A stretch of 64,000 bases of DNA from an uncultured Bacteroidales bacterium (GCA_900316525.1 ONDF01000013.1:1-64000); one strand, 5' to 3'; shown: positions 33,281-42,009, numbered from the stretch's first letter. Numbers and translations: made by a program. Notes: a model not told the origin generated them from the letters alone.

Positions 33281-34624
33281 CTACTTGCACAGCATGATAT
33301 CGAGGATCATCTTGTCCGTGGCCTGCATGCCGACGGAGCCGATGGCGCCGAGGTTGCGGACGGTCTTTTCGATGTCGTCCTCGATGATGCCGTCGGTGGA
33401 GGGGATGCAGGTGCCGCGGAGGGCGAGGACGGCGGACTGGATGGCGCTGGAGACGCCGGAGGCGACCTTCATCGCGCAGCCGACCTTGGCCCCGTCGCAC
33501 ACCATCCCGGTGATGTTGCCGATCATGTTCTTGATGGCGGCGCACACCTGTTCATAGGTGCCGCCCTGGAGGTAGACGATGCCGCAGGCGGAGCCGGTGG
33601 AGGCCACCACGCAGCCGCAGAGGGCGGAGAGCTTGCCCAGGAATCCCTTGATATGGATGGCGACGAGGTTCGACAGGATGAGCGCCCGGGCGAGGGGCTC
33701 GTCCGCGACGCCGTACTTGAGCGCGTAGGCGATGATGGGCATCGACACGGTGATACCCTGGTTGCCGCTGCCGCTGTTCGACATCGCAGGGAGCGTGCAG
33801 CCGGCCATGCGGGCGTCGGAGGCCGCGGCGGTGAGGCCCATCGCATAGCTCATCAGGTCGTCGCCGAACACTTCCAGCTGGTTCTCGCGGATGGCCTTGC
33901 CCACGCGGAGGCCGTAGTCGCCGTCCAGGCCCTCCTTCGCGAGGGCGAGGTTCAGCGTGCGGTCGTCCAGGATGAACTTGATGTCCTCGTAATCGGCCGT
34001 GCAGGCGAAGTCGTAGATCTCCCGGACCGTCAGCCCGTAATCCAGCGTGGCGCGGTCCTTGACGGCCGCGCCGGATTCGGAGCTCATCAGGATGCGGTCC
34101 GCGAAGCTGGTCTCCACGATCTTGTCGTGGTCGTCCTCGATGACGGCGTAGGCGTGGGGGTGGACTTCCGCCGACGCCCGGATGCCTTCGCCCATCGACA
34201 CGGTGGCTTTTACGTACAGGAGATGGTCCGTATCGGCGACGGAAATGGTGACGCGCTTCCCGGCGACGAGTTCCTTGGCGCGGGCGACGGCGCCGTCCGT
34301 GACGCCCTGGAGAACCTCCAGTCCGCGGGCCGGGTCGCCGCACACGGCGCCGAGCGCGGCCGCGATGGGCAGGCCCACCATCCCGGTCCCGGGAATGCCC
34401 ACGCCCATCCCGTTCTTGAGGATGTTGCCGCTCACTTCCACGGCGATGCGGAAATCGGCCGTCTGCCGCCAGAGGGGGCAGTCGCCGCAGTGCGAGCAGT
34501 TCTCGGAGATGATGTCCACGGCCTTCGCGACGGCGAGGGCGACGGCGATGGGTTCGGTACAGCCCAGGGCGGGCTTCACTTCCTTGTGGATGAGTTCGAT
34601 GAGTTCGGCTTGGCGGTCAGTCAT
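33281..34624 (-). CDS. UPF0597 / L-cysteine desulfidase-like (serine dehydratase alpha-like) protein
   Basis: A 447-residue cytosolic protein of the CyuA/UPF0597 family, members of which break down L-cysteine to pyruvate, sulfide and ammonia with an Fe-S cluster. The reactive Cys lies in KPALGCTEPIAVALA near residue 22, and a second Cys-rich stretch NCSHCGDCPLW is near residue 43. Other family marks are MGVGIPGTGMVGLPIAAALG and SNSGSGNQGITVSMPI. The ATG at 34624 was chosen because the promoter lies directly upstream; the open frame continues into the neighbouring gene's antisense. It sits alone, so the cysteine assignment rests on family only. Confidence 0.85.
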   Translation of the reverse strand: MTDRQAELIELIHKEVKPALGCTEPIAVALAVAKAVDIISENCSHCGDCPLWRQTADFRIAVEVSGNILKNGMGVGIPGTGMVGLPIAAALGAVCGDPARGLEVLQGVTDGAVARAKELVAGKRVTISVADTDHLLYVKATVSMGEGIRASAEVHPHAYAVIEDDHDKIVETSFADRILMSSESGAAVKDRATLDYGLTVREIYDFACTADYEDIKFILDDRTLNLALAKEGLDGDYGLRVGKAIRENQLEVFGDDLMSYAMGLTAAASDARMAGCTLPAMSNSGSGNQGITVSMPIIAYALKYGVADEPLARALILSNLVAIHIKGFLGKLSALCGCVVASTGSACGIVYLQGGTYEQVCAAIKNMIGNITGMVCDGAKVGCAMKVASGVSSAIQSAVLALRGTCIPSTDGIIEDDIEKTVRNLGAIGSVGMQATDKMILDIMLCK

Positions 34625-34647
34625 AGGCTCCAGGGTGGGGACAATTA

Positions 34648-34694
34648 CAAATGTAGCCCCTTTTTGCACGAAATGCAAATAATCCCTATCTTTG
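34648..34694. promoter_or_regulatory. Interlocked divergent promoters (desulfidase-like gene and GH3 gene)
   Basis: Minus-strand promoter: TTTG (34676-34679), 20-base spacer, TACATTTG (34648-34655). Plus-strand promoter: TTTG (34663-34666), 20-base spacer, TATCTTTG (34687-34694). The two -33 boxes lie inside each other's spacers, and TTTTGCACGAAATGCAAAT between them is an imperfect palindrome. Confidence 0.7.
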
Positions 34695-34724
34695 AGAATT
34701 GGAAAAAACTGAAACCAAGATACG

Positions 34725-37055
34725 ATGAATCTCTGCAAGAACCTGCTGAAGGCCTCGGCCTTCGCCCTCGCCGCCGCGGCCGCTCTCGCGTGCGGAAGCA
34801 AAACCCCCGCCGTCCTCCCCGCCATCGAGCCCGATGCCGCCGTGGAGGCCAAAGTCGAACAAGTCCTCAAGGGGATGACCCTGGAGGAGAAGGTGGGCCA
34901 GATGGTCCAGATCACCATCGATTACATCTCGAACGACACCCGCGACGACGTGGACCCGGCGAAGATGGACGTCCTTTTCGGCAAGTACAAGGTCGGCTCC
35001 GTCCTGAACGTGCTCCAGGGCCATTCCTTCGACCGCGTGAAGACGGCCGACTACATCTCCAAGATCCAGGAGAGCTCGATGAAGAACATCGGCATCCCGT
35101 GCATCTACGGCCTGGACATGATCCACGGCGCCTCCTACCTGACCGACGGCACCTTCTTCCCGCAGGAAATCAACCTTGGAGCCACTTTCAACCGCGATTA
35201 CGCGCAGATGATGGGCCACGCGATGGCCTACGAGACCCGCGCCGCGCAGTGCCCGTGGGTGTTCTCCCCGGTGATGGACCTCGGCCGTGACCCGCGCTGG
35301 CCGCGCCAGTGGGAGAGCTGGGGCGAGGATCCGTACCTGCAGGCCGAGATGGCCCGCGTGGAGACGATCGCCCTGCAGGGTTCCGATCCCAACCACATCG
35401 GCCTGGAGAACGTGGCCGTGAGCATCAAGCATTTCATGGGCTACGGCGTGCCGCACACCGGCAAGGACCGCACCCCGGCCTACATCGCCGAGAACGACCT
35501 CCGCGAGAAATACTTCCGTCCGTTCAAGGAGTGCTTCCAGGCCGGCGCGCTGACCGCGATGGTCAATTCCGCCTCCATCAACGGCATCCCCACCCACGCC
35601 AACAAGACCCTCCTCACCGGCTGGGTGAAGGAGCAGCTGAACTGGGACGGCATGCTGGTGACCGACTGGGCCGACATCGACAACCTCTTCACCCGCGACC
35701 ACGTGGCGGCCGACAAGGCCGAGGCCGTGGCCATGGGCATCAACGCCGGCATCGACATGATCATGGACCCGTACGATCCCGAGTGCTGCAACGTCATCAT
35801 CGGCCTGGTGAAGGACGGCCGCATCCCGATGGAGCGCGTCGATGACGCCGCCCGCCGCGTGATCCGCCTGAAGGTCCGCCTGGGCCTGTTCGACAACCCG
35901 ACCTGGGAGCACGAGTATCCGGAGTTCGCCTCCGAGGCCTTCGCGAAGCAGTCCTATGACGCCGCCGTCGAGTCCGAGGTGCTCCTCAAGAACGAGGGTA
36001 TCCTGCCGCTCAAGGGCACCGAACGCATCCTGGTGACGGGCCCGAACGCGAACAGCCTCCGCACCCTGAACGGCGGCTGGTCCTATACCTGGCAGGGCGA
36101 GGGCGACGCCTTCGTCCCGCAGTACAACACCATCCTGGAAGCCCTGCAGGCCCGTTTCAAGAAGGTTGCCTACGTCCCCGGCGTGGAGTATGACAATGCC
36201 TTCGGCAGCTGGCAGAGCGAGAACGCCTCCGGCATCGACAAGGCCGTCGCTGCCGCCCGCGGGGCCGATGTCATCATCGCCTGCGTGGGCGAGAACACCT
36301 ACTGCGAGACGCCCGGCAATATGAACGACCTGAACCTCTCCGGGAACCAGAAGGAACTCGTCCGGAAGCTCGCCGCCACCGGCAAGCCCGTCATCCTCGT
36401 GCTGAACGAGGGCCGTCCGCGCATCATCGGCGACATCGAGCCGCTCGCGAAGGCCGTCGTGGACGTGATGCTCCCGTCCAACTACGGCGGCGACGCCCTG
36501 GCCGCCCTCCTCGCCGGCGACGAGAACTTCTCCGGCAAGCTCCCGTTCACCTATCCCAAGTACATCAACTCCCTGCATACCTACGACTACAAGGTTTCCG
36601 AGCACCGCGAGGTGATGGACGGCGCCTACAACTACGACGCCATCATGGACGTCCAGTGGGCCTTCGGCCACGGCCTCAGCTACACGAGCTTCGCCTACAG
36701 CGACCTCGTGCTGGAGAGCCCGGCGGACTTCAAGGCCGGTGACGAGCTGAAGGTGTCCGTCAAGGTCACCAACACCGGCGACCGCGCCGGCAAGGAGGCC
36801 GTCCTGCTGTACAGCTCTGACCTCGTCGCCTCCCTCATCCCGGATGTCAAGCGCCTCCGCGGCTTCGAGAAGGTGGCGCTGGAGCCGGGCGAGACCAAGA
36901 CCGTCTCCTTCGTGGTTCCGGCCTACGAGCTCGCTTTCGTGGGTGCCGACGGCAAGTGGCGCCTGGAAGCCGGCGACTTCCGCCTCTCCTGCGGCGGCCT
37001 CGGCGTGATGGCCCGCTGCACCGAAACCAAAGTCTGGGAAACCCCGAACATCTAA
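34725..37055 (+). CDS. GH3 beta-glucosidase-like lipoprotein
   Basis: A 776-residue lipoprotein (AAALACGSK, Cys23). The GH3 barrel contains YGLDMIHGASYLTDGTFFPQ, FSPVMDLGRDPRWPRQWES, IKHFMGYG and the nucleophile Asp314 in MLVTDWADIDN. The second domain has VLLKNEGILPL and ILVTGPNANS with acid/base candidates near CVGENTYCETPGNMND, and a fibronectin-III domain follows (FGHGLSYTSF). The pattern fits periplasmic or surface BglX-type beta-glucosidases. The phosphotransferase-family gene starts 4 bases after it, suggesting that released sugars are phosphorylated. Confidence 0.9.
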   Translation: MNLCKNLLKASAFALAAAAALACGSKTPAVLPAIEPDAAVEAKVEQVLKGMTLEEKVGQMVQITIDYISNDTRDDVDPAKMDVLFGKYKVGSVLNVLQGHSFDRVKTADYISKIQESSMKNIGIPCIYGLDMIHGASYLTDGTFFPQEINLGATFNRDYAQMMGHAMAYETRAAQCPWVFSPVMDLGRDPRWPRQWESWGEDPYLQAEMARVETIALQGSDPNHIGLENVAVSIKHFMGYGVPHTGKDRTPAYIAENDLREKYFRPFKECFQAGALTAMVNSASINGIPTHANKTLLTGWVKEQLNWDGMLVTDWADIDNLFTRDHVAADKAEAVAMGINAGIDMIMDPYDPECCNVIIGLVKDGRIPMERVDDAARRVIRLKVRLGLFDNPTWEHEYPEFASEAFAKQSYDAAVESEVLLKNEGILPLKGTERILVTGPNANSLRTLNGGWSYTWQGEGDAFVPQYNTILEALQARFKKVAYVPGVEYDNAFGSWQSENASGIDKAVAAARGADVIIACVGENTYCETPGNMNDLNLSGNQKELVRKLAATGKPVILVLNEGRPRIIGDIEPLAKAVVDVMLPSNYGGDALAALLAGDENFSGKLPFTYPKYINSLHTYDYKVSEHREVMDGAYNYDAIMDVQWAFGHGLSYTSFAYSDLVLESPADFKAGDELKVSVKVTNTGDRAGKEAVLLYSSDLVASLIPDVKRLRGFEKVALEPGETKTVSFVVPAYELAFVGADGKWRLEAGDFRLSCGGLGVMARCTETKVWETPNI

Positions 37056-37059
37056 GGCC

Positions 37060-38145
37060 ATGAAATCCATCGAAGAACTCAAAGCCATCGTCGCCCGGTT
37101 TGACGTGAAGGGCGGGATCCGGGAGATCAAGCCCCTGGGCAACGGCCTCATCAACGACACCATGCTGGTCAAGACCGACGGTCCGGACAACTATGTCCTC
37201 CAGCGCGTGAACAACGCGATCTTCAAGGATGTGGACCTCCTCCAGCACAACATCGACTGCGCGACGGCCCATATCCGCCGCAAGCTCGCCGGGGACCCGG
37301 ACATCGACCGGAAAGTCCTCACCTTCATCCCCTGCAAGGAAACGGGCAAGACCTATTGGACCGACGGGGAAACCTACTGGCGGGTGTCCGTGTTCATCAA
37401 GGACGCCTTCACCTACGAGACCGTGAATCCGGAGTATTCGTACTACGCCGGCAAGGCGTTCGGCCAGTTCGAGGCGATGCTCGCCGACATCCCGGACACG
37501 CTGGGGGAGACCATCCCGGACTTCCACAACATGGAACTCCGCGCCCGGCAGCTCGCCGAGGCCGTGGCCGCCGATCCGGTGGGCCGCATGGCGGAACCCG
37601 AGGTGCAGGCCATCCTGGCGGACCTCAAGCCCTATGAGGAGGAGATGTGCAAGGCGGAGCGCCTGTATCGCGAGGGCGTCCTCCCCAAGCGCATCTGCCA
37701 CTGCGACACGAAGGTGAACAACATGATGTTCGACAAGGAGGGCAACATCCTCTGCGTCATCGACCTGGACACCCTGATGCCGTCGTTCGTCTTCTCCGAC
37801 TTCGGCGACTTCCTCCGCACGGCCGCGAACACGGTGGCCGAGGACGACCCGGCCGTGGAGAAGGTCGATTTCAAGATGGACATCTTCGAGGCCTTCACCA
37901 AGGGCTATGTGGAATCCGCCAAAGTGTTCCTCACGCCCGTCGAGAAGGAGAACCTCCCGTACGCAGCCTGCCTCTTCCCGTACATGCAGGCCGTCCGCTT
38001 CTTCGCGGACTACATCAACGGCGACACGTACTATAAAATCAAGTATCCGGACCATAACCTGGTCCGGACACGGAATCAAGTCGCCCTCTTCCACGCGGCC
38101 TACGCCAAGGTGCCGCAGATGAAGGCGTATATCGACAGTCTGTAA
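37060..38145 (+). CDS. APH-family phosphotransferase, possible N-acetylhexosamine kinase
   Basis: A 361-residue cytosolic kinase-fold protein. The Brenner motif HCDTKVNNMMF gives His214 and catalytic Asp216, and VIDLDTLMPS gives the metal-binding Asp235; the N-terminal lobe has GNGLINDTMLVK and YVLQRVN. It resembles NahK-type kinases that make hexosamine 1-phosphates, and it is not an antibiotic-resistance gene by sequence or context. Its neighbours are a GH3 enzyme upstream and a GH109 enzyme convergent downstream (3-base gap), so it may phosphorylate sugars they release. The substrate is inferred. Confidence 0.78.
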   Translation: MKSIEELKAIVARFDVKGGIREIKPLGNGLINDTMLVKTDGPDNYVLQRVNNAIFKDVDLLQHNIDCATAHIRRKLAGDPDIDRKVLTFIPCKETGKTYWTDGETYWRVSVFIKDAFTYETVNPEYSYYAGKAFGQFEAMLADIPDTLGETIPDFHNMELRARQLAEAVAADPVGRMAEPEVQAILADLKPYEEEMCKAERLYREGVLPKRICHCDTKVNNMMFDKEGNILCVIDLDTLMPSFVFSDFGDFLRTAANTVAEDDPAVEKVDFKMDIFEAFTKGYVESAKVFLTPVEKENLPYAACLFPYMQAVRFFADYINGDTYYKIKYPDHNLVRTRNQVALFHAAYAKVPQMKAYIDSL

Positions 38146-38148
38146 TTC

Positions 38149-39537
38149 CTACTCGGCGAAAGCGTAGGAGAATCCTTTCAGCTGGTCCCAGGCGCCACGG
38201 GTGAAGTCGGGGACTTCCACCGGCATGTTCCCGTTCTCCAGGGAGAGGCGGGACAGCGGGGTGACGCAGCACCATTCGGCGAGGTCGTACACGTCCATGT
38301 CCAGCGGCAGGCCGTTGCGCAGGCAGTAGACCATCCGGTAGTCCATGATGTAGTCCATGCCGCCGTGGCCGCCCACTTCCTTGGCGAGGGCCACGAGTTC
38401 GGGCGTGAGGATCGGGCTCGGGTACTTCTCGAGCATTTCGTCGGCCGCCGCGCCGCGGTACACTTTCTCCGTGCCCACGGTGTGGGCGTCCACCGGCTGC
38501 CCTTCCTCGAACTCGCGGAAGCAGAGCATCGAGACCGGGTACTTGGCGGCATAGCCGTCCGTGCCCACGACCTGGTACATGCGGCTGTAAGGACGCGGGG
38601 TCATCACGTCGTGCTCCACGAGGATGGTCTTGCCCTTCTCGGTGCGGATGAGGGTGGTCGTCTGGTCGCCGGCGGCGAAGGTCGCGTCGGGCTTGCCATA
38701 CAGCTTCTCGGACATCTTCGCGCCGTTGAAAGGCTCGGTGTCCATCGCCACGAGGGTCTTCATCCGGTCGCCGCGGTGGATGTTGAGCACCTGGCACACG
38801 GGACCGAGGCCGTGGGTGGGATACAGGTCGCCGCGGTGCTGCTGGTTCTCCTTGAGGCGCCAGTTGTCCCAGTAGGCCTTCCAGAAAGGATCCAGGTTGT
38901 GCTGGTAGGAGCCTTCCGCGTGGATGGGCTCGCCGATGGCGCCGGCCTGGACCATCGCCAGGGTGCTCAGCTCGAAGAAGTCATAGCAGCAGTTCTCCAG
39001 CATGATGCAGTGCTTGCGCGTGCGCTCGGAGGTGTTGATGAGGGCCCAGATGTCCTCCAGGGTGCCCGCGGCGGGCACTTCGACGGCGGCGTGCTTGCCG
39101 TTCTCCATCGCGCAGAGGGCGACGGGCACGTGGTGGCTCCAGTCGGTGCAGATGTAGACGAGGTCGAGGTCCTCCTGCTGGCAGAGCGCCTTGTAGGCGT
39201 CTTCCGCGCCGGTGTATTCCTTGGCGGCGGGCATGCCTCGCTTGGCGAGGACGGCCTGGCTTTCGGCCACGCGCTCGGGGACGACGTCGCAGAGGGCGGT
39301 GACGACGGCGCCGGGAACGTAGGTCAGGCGTTCCACGGCGTCCCCGCCGCGCATGCCGAGGCCGACGACGCCGATGCGGACGGTCTCGAGGGGCTCGGTC
39401 CGAAGGCCGATGACGTTCTCCTGGCCGGCCGGACGCGCGGGGACGTCCGTCTTCAGGACGGCAGGGGTGGTTTTGGTCTTGCACGCGGTGGCGAGGAGCG
39501 CGCCGATGGCAAGAAGGAGTAGTAAGTTCTTTTTCAT
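38149..39537 (-). CDS. GH109 (Gfo/Idh/MocA-fold) glycosidase lipoprotein
   Basis: A 462-residue lipoprotein (LLATACK, Cys19). A Rossmann domain begins VRIGVVGLGMRGGDAVERL, followed by the family's MLENCCYDFFELSTLAMVQ and GSYQHNLDPFWKAYWDNWR. GH109 enzymes cleave alpha-N-acetylgalactosaminides with bound NAD+ through a transient oxidation, so this would work in the periplasm or at the surface. A plain dehydrogenase is unlikely with a lipoprotein signal. The promoter is at 39558-39565. Substrate identity remains family-based. Confidence 0.85.
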   Translation of the reverse strand: MKKNLLLLLAIGALLATACKTKTTPAVLKTDVPARPAGQENVIGLRTEPLETVRIGVVGLGMRGGDAVERLTYVPGAVVTALCDVVPERVAESQAVLAKRGMPAAKEYTGAEDAYKALCQQEDLDLVYICTDWSHHVPVALCAMENGKHAAVEVPAAGTLEDIWALINTSERTRKHCIMLENCCYDFFELSTLAMVQAGAIGEPIHAEGSYQHNLDPFWKAYWDNWRLKENQQHRGDLYPTHGLGPVCQVLNIHRGDRMKTLVAMDTEPFNGAKMSEKLYGKPDATFAAGDQTTTLIRTEKGKTILVEHDVMTPRPYSRMYQVVGTDGYAAKYPVSMLCFREFEEGQPVDAHTVGTEKVYRGAAADEMLEKYPSPILTPELVALAKEVGGHGGMDYIMDYRMVYCLRNGLPLDMDVYDLAEWCCVTPLSRLSLENGNMPVEVPDFTRGAWDQLKGFSYAFAE

Positions 39538-39557
39538 AGAATGAGGTCTTTGGAAAT

Positions 39558-39565
39558 CAAAGGTA
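39558..39565 (-). promoter_or_regulatory. GH109 promoter -7 box
   Basis: On the minus strand TACCTTTG, 20 bases before the ATG at 39537. Confidence 0.6.
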
Positions 39566-39624
39566 AGGTTTTTCGGTGAAAAATAACTAACTTGCAGCCG
39601 CTTAATTCAAAATTATTCCAAATT

Positions 39625-40677
39625 ATGATGGATACCCACGTCGTCATCATGGCCGGCGGCATCGGCAGCCGCCTGTGGCCGCTCTCCACGCCGGAACGTC
39701 CGAAGCAGTTCATCGACGTCCTGGGAGTGGGGAAGTCGCTCATCCAGCTGACGGTGGAGCGCTTCCTGCCGGTGTGCGCCCCGGACAGATTCTGGGTGGT
39801 CACCTCCGAGAAGTATGTGGATATCGTCCGGGAACAGCTGCCGGACATCCCGGCGGACCAGATCCTGGCGGAGCCGGAGGCCCGGAACACGGCCCCCTGC
39901 ATCGCCTACGCCTGCTGGAAGATCGCCCAGCGCTATCCCGCCGCCAACATCGTCGTCACCCCGGCGGACGCCCTGGTCCTCAAGACCGACGCGTTCGCCG
40001 ACGCCATCCGGAAGGCACTCGCCGCGACGGAGGGGACCGACGCCATCGTCACCGTGGGCATCACCCCGACGCGCCCGGAGACGGGTTACGGCTACATCCA
40101 TGCGGCCGAAGCCGCGCCCGGGGAGGTCGTGAAAGTATCGGCTTTCAAGGAAAAGCCCGACGCCGCGACGGCGGAGGCCTATCTCGCCGACGGCCATTAC
40201 TTCTGGAACGCGGGCATCTTCGTGTGGAACGTGAAGACCATCACCCGCCAGCTGCGCGCCTACGCGCCGCAGATCGCCGGCGTGATGGACACCATCGCTC
40301 CCGCGCTGTTCACCGATGCGGAGGCGTCCGTCCTGCGGAAACTGTTCCCCACCTGCGACAAGATTTCCATCGACTATGCCGTGATGGAGAAGTCCCGCAA
40401 CATCTACGTCGTCGCCGGGGACTTCGCCTGGAGCGACCTGGGAAGCTGGGGATCCATCAAGACGCACATCGAACCCGACGCCGACGGAAACACCGTCGTG
40501 GGCGGCGACGTCCGCCTGTTCGGCTGCAAGGACTGCTTCGTCCACACGGCCGGCGAAAAGACCGTCGTGGTGGAAGGCCTTGAAGGGTACATCGTTGCGG
40601 AATCGGCAGACCGCCTCCTCGTCTGCCGCCTCTCCGAGGAGCAGCGGATCAAGGAATTTTCTTCCGAAAAAAATTAA
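39625..40677 (+). CDS. manC: Mannose-1-phosphate guanylyltransferase
   Basis: A 350-residue cytosolic nucleotidyltransferase making GDP-mannose from GTP and mannose 1-phosphate. The nucleotide-binding VIMAGGIGSRLWPLS starts near residue 7, with PKQFIDVLG, LAEPEARNTAPCIA, VTPADALV, FKEKPD near residue 170 and YFWNAGIFVW. It lacks the C-terminal isomerase domain of the bifunctional type. Two adjacent ATGs (39625, 39628) are possible starts. It stands alone between GH109 and the tRNA genes; GDP-mannose would feed envelope glycans and GDP-fucose. Confidence 0.93.
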   Translation: MMDTHVVIMAGGIGSRLWPLSTPERPKQFIDVLGVGKSLIQLTVERFLPVCAPDRFWVVTSEKYVDIVREQLPDIPADQILAEPEARNTAPCIAYACWKIAQRYPAANIVVTPADALVLKTDAFADAIRKALAATEGTDAIVTVGITPTRPETGYGYIHAAEAAPGEVVKVSAFKEKPDAATAEAYLADGHYFWNAGIFVWNVKTITRQLRAYAPQIAGVMDTIAPALFTDAEASVLRKLFPTCDKISIDYAVMEKSRNIYVVAGDFAWSDLGSWGSIKTHIEPDADGNTVVGGDVRLFGCKDCFVHTAGEKTVVVEGLEGYIVAESADRLLVCRLSEEQRIKEFSSEKN

Positions 40678-40685
40678 AAAAATCC

Positions 40686-40715
40686 TTGCGGAATCAAAAA
40701 TAATGACTACCTTTG
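40686..40715 (+). promoter_or_regulatory. tRNA-Lys promoter
   Basis: TTG (40686-40688), a 19-base spacer, TACCTTTG (40708-40715), 25 bases before the first tRNA. Confidence 0.7.
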
Positions 40716-40740
40716 CAATCCCGTTTGGGAAAACAAGGAG

Positions 40741-40813
40741 GACTCGTTAGCTCAGTTGGTAGAGCACAACACTTTTAATGTTGGGGTCTCGGGTTCGAGC
40801 CCCGAACGGGTCA
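40741..40813 (+). tRNA. tRNA-Lys (anticodon TTT)
   Basis: A 73-base cloverleaf. Acceptor GACTCGT pairs with ACGGGTC, the D arm contains AGCTCAGTTGGTAGAGC, and the anticodon stem CAACA/TGTTG encloses loop CTTTTAA with anticodon TTT. The T arm is CGGGTTCGAGCCCCG. No CCA is encoded (the next bases are CAA), so CCA must be added. Confidence 0.95.
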
Positions 40814-40847
40814 CAAAAGGAAGCGAGTCTTCCGGACATACTGAAAT

Positions 40848-40920
<73 letters not shown>

Positions 40921-40930
40921 CCAGCCATGA

Positions 40931-40958
40931 AGACAGCCGAAAGGTTGTCTTTTTTTTT
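40931..40958 (+). terminator. Terminator of the tRNA-Lys pair
   Basis: AGACAGC pairs with GTTGTCT around CGAAAG, followed by an uninterrupted run of T ending at 40958. Confidence 0.85.
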
Positions 40959-40990
40959 GTATCCTGCGGAGATTGTGTCCGTTTTTTCAT

Positions 40991-40998
40991 TATATTTG
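40991..40998 (+). promoter_or_regulatory. Promoter -7 box of the Gly-rich EF-hand protein gene
   Basis: TATATTTG, 36 bases before the ATG at 41035. A TTG lies 15 bases upstream, closer than usual. Confidence 0.6.
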
Positions 40999-41034
40999 CC
41001 TGACTGAACACACAAAACACTAAATCAATACAGT

Positions 41035-41568
41035 ATGAATCTCAGTGACATCATCCTCCAGCAGGTGACCAAGAATGTTGCGGGCAGCAACATCCAGATT
41101 CCCCAGAACCTCCAGCAGCAGGTCCTCGGCGGTCTTTCCGACTCCATCCTCGGCTCCCTCGCCAAGACGGCGACGGCCCCGGGCGGCCTCGACCAGATCA
41201 AGGCTCTCCTGACCGGCCAGGCCGACGCGGCCAAGAGCCCGGTCACGGCGCTCGCCGGCAACATCTTCAACTCCAACGTCCTCTCCAAGCTCAAGCTCGG
41301 CGCCGCCGGCGCCGCGCTCCTCGCCTTCATCCCCAAGATCATGGGCGGCCTGAAGAACATCATCAAGGACCAGGACGGTGACGGCGATGTGGACCTCAAC
41401 GACGTGCTCCTCACCCTCAAGGGCAGCAGCGGCAGCATCCTGGGCAGCGTCCTCGGCGGCGTGCTCGGCGGCAACAAGCCCGCCGCACAGCCGGCCGGTA
41501 CCGGCGGCAGCGTGCTCGGCAGCATCGCCGGCAGCGTGCTGGGCGGTCTCTTCGGCAAGAAGAAATAA
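41035..41568 (+). CDS. Gly-rich protein with one EF-hand-like loop, unknown function
   Basis: A 177-residue protein with no signal peptide. Residues 1-65 are helical and Gln/Leu-rich (MNLSDIILQQVTKNVAG), reminiscent of DUF937-type proteins. A hydrophobic segment LSKLKLGAAGAALLAFIPKI lies near residue 92. Residues about 112-123 (DQDGDGDVDLND) match an EF-hand/dockerin calcium loop with Asp at positions 1, 3, 5, 9 and 12. The last 45 residues repeat GSVLGGVLGG-like units and end FGKKK. It is a monocistronic gene with its own promoter and a strong terminator. It may oligomerise or bind membrane; the function is not known to me. Confidence 0.8.
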   Translation: MNLSDIILQQVTKNVAGSNIQIPQNLQQQVLGGLSDSILGSLAKTATAPGGLDQIKALLTGQADAAKSPVTALAGNIFNSNVLSKLKLGAAGAALLAFIPKIMGGLKNIIKDQDGDGDVDLNDVLLTLKGSSGSILGSVLGGVLGGNKPAAQPAGTGGSVLGSIAGSVLGGLFGKKK

Positions 41569-41588
41569 TCCGGTTCCCTGAGAATCTG

Positions 41589-41619
41589 ACGGGCGGCCCT
41601 TCGGGACCGCCCGTTTTTT
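41589..41619 (+). terminator. Terminator after the Gly-rich protein gene
   Basis: CGGGCGG pairs with CCGCCCG, with one internal C-A mismatch and a C(TTCG)G tetraloop, followed by six T. Confidence 0.88.
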
Positions 41620-41640
41620 GCATTTGTGAGGGGGATTCCG

Positions 41641-41648
41641 TATTTTTG
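41641..41648 (+). promoter_or_regulatory. Promoter -7 box of the lipid/export operon, nearly leaderless
   Basis: TATTTTTG ends 7 bases before the ATG at 41656. Eight further genes follow with overlapping or near-touching ends, so this is probably the main promoter of the operon. Confidence 0.6.
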
Positions 41649-41655
41649 TATAATT

Positions 41656-42009
41656 ATGTGGAAACTCGTCATCCTTGCCGTCACGCAAAGCGTGTTCCTC
41701 TGCGGAGGGCAGGTCCTGCTGAAGCTGGGCCTGGCCGCGTCGGGGCCTTTCAGCTGGACCTGGTCCTTCTTCAAGAGCCAGCTCACCAACTGGTGGTTCC
41801 TGCTGTGCGGCATCTCCTTCGGCGTCGCCACGGTGCTGTGGCTGTATATCCTGAAGCATTTCCCCTTCAGCATCGCATATCCGCTGTCCTGCCTGAGCTA
41901 TGCGTTCGGGATGGTGGCCGCCATCCTCGTGTTCCATGAACAGGTGAACTGGATGCAGTGGATCGGCGTGTTCCTGGTCATTTCCGGCTGTGTCCTGATC
42001 GCCCGATGA
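41656..42009 (+). CDS. ArnE/EmrE-like four-helix transporter (DMT superfamily)
   Basis: A 117-residue inner-membrane protein with four predicted helices: VILAVTQSVFLCGGQVLLKL (residues 4-23), WWFLLCGISFGVATVLWLYI, FSIAYPLSCLSYAFGMVAAI and WIGVFLVISGCVLI. The second half, with SIAYPLSCLSYAF and VNWMQWIGVFLVISG, resembles ArnE/ArnF subunits that flip undecaprenyl-phosphate-aminoarabinose rather than drug pumps. It is the first gene of a nine-gene coupled operon that includes a dolichyl-phosphate-mannose-synthase-like GT2, which fits a role in flipping a polyprenyl-phosphate-sugar. It overlaps the next gene by 4 bases. Confidence 0.78.
   Translation: MWKLVILAVTQSVFLCGGQVLLKLGLAASGPFSWTWSFFKSQLTNWWFLLCGISFGVATVLWLYILKHFPFSIAYPLSCLSYAFGMVAAILVFHEQVNWMQWIGVFLVISGCVLIAR

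Noticed and set aside
37060..38145. Aminoglycoside resistance gene
   Set aside because: The APH fold is shared by many metabolic kinases; context and closest resemblance point to a sugar or amino-sugar kinase.
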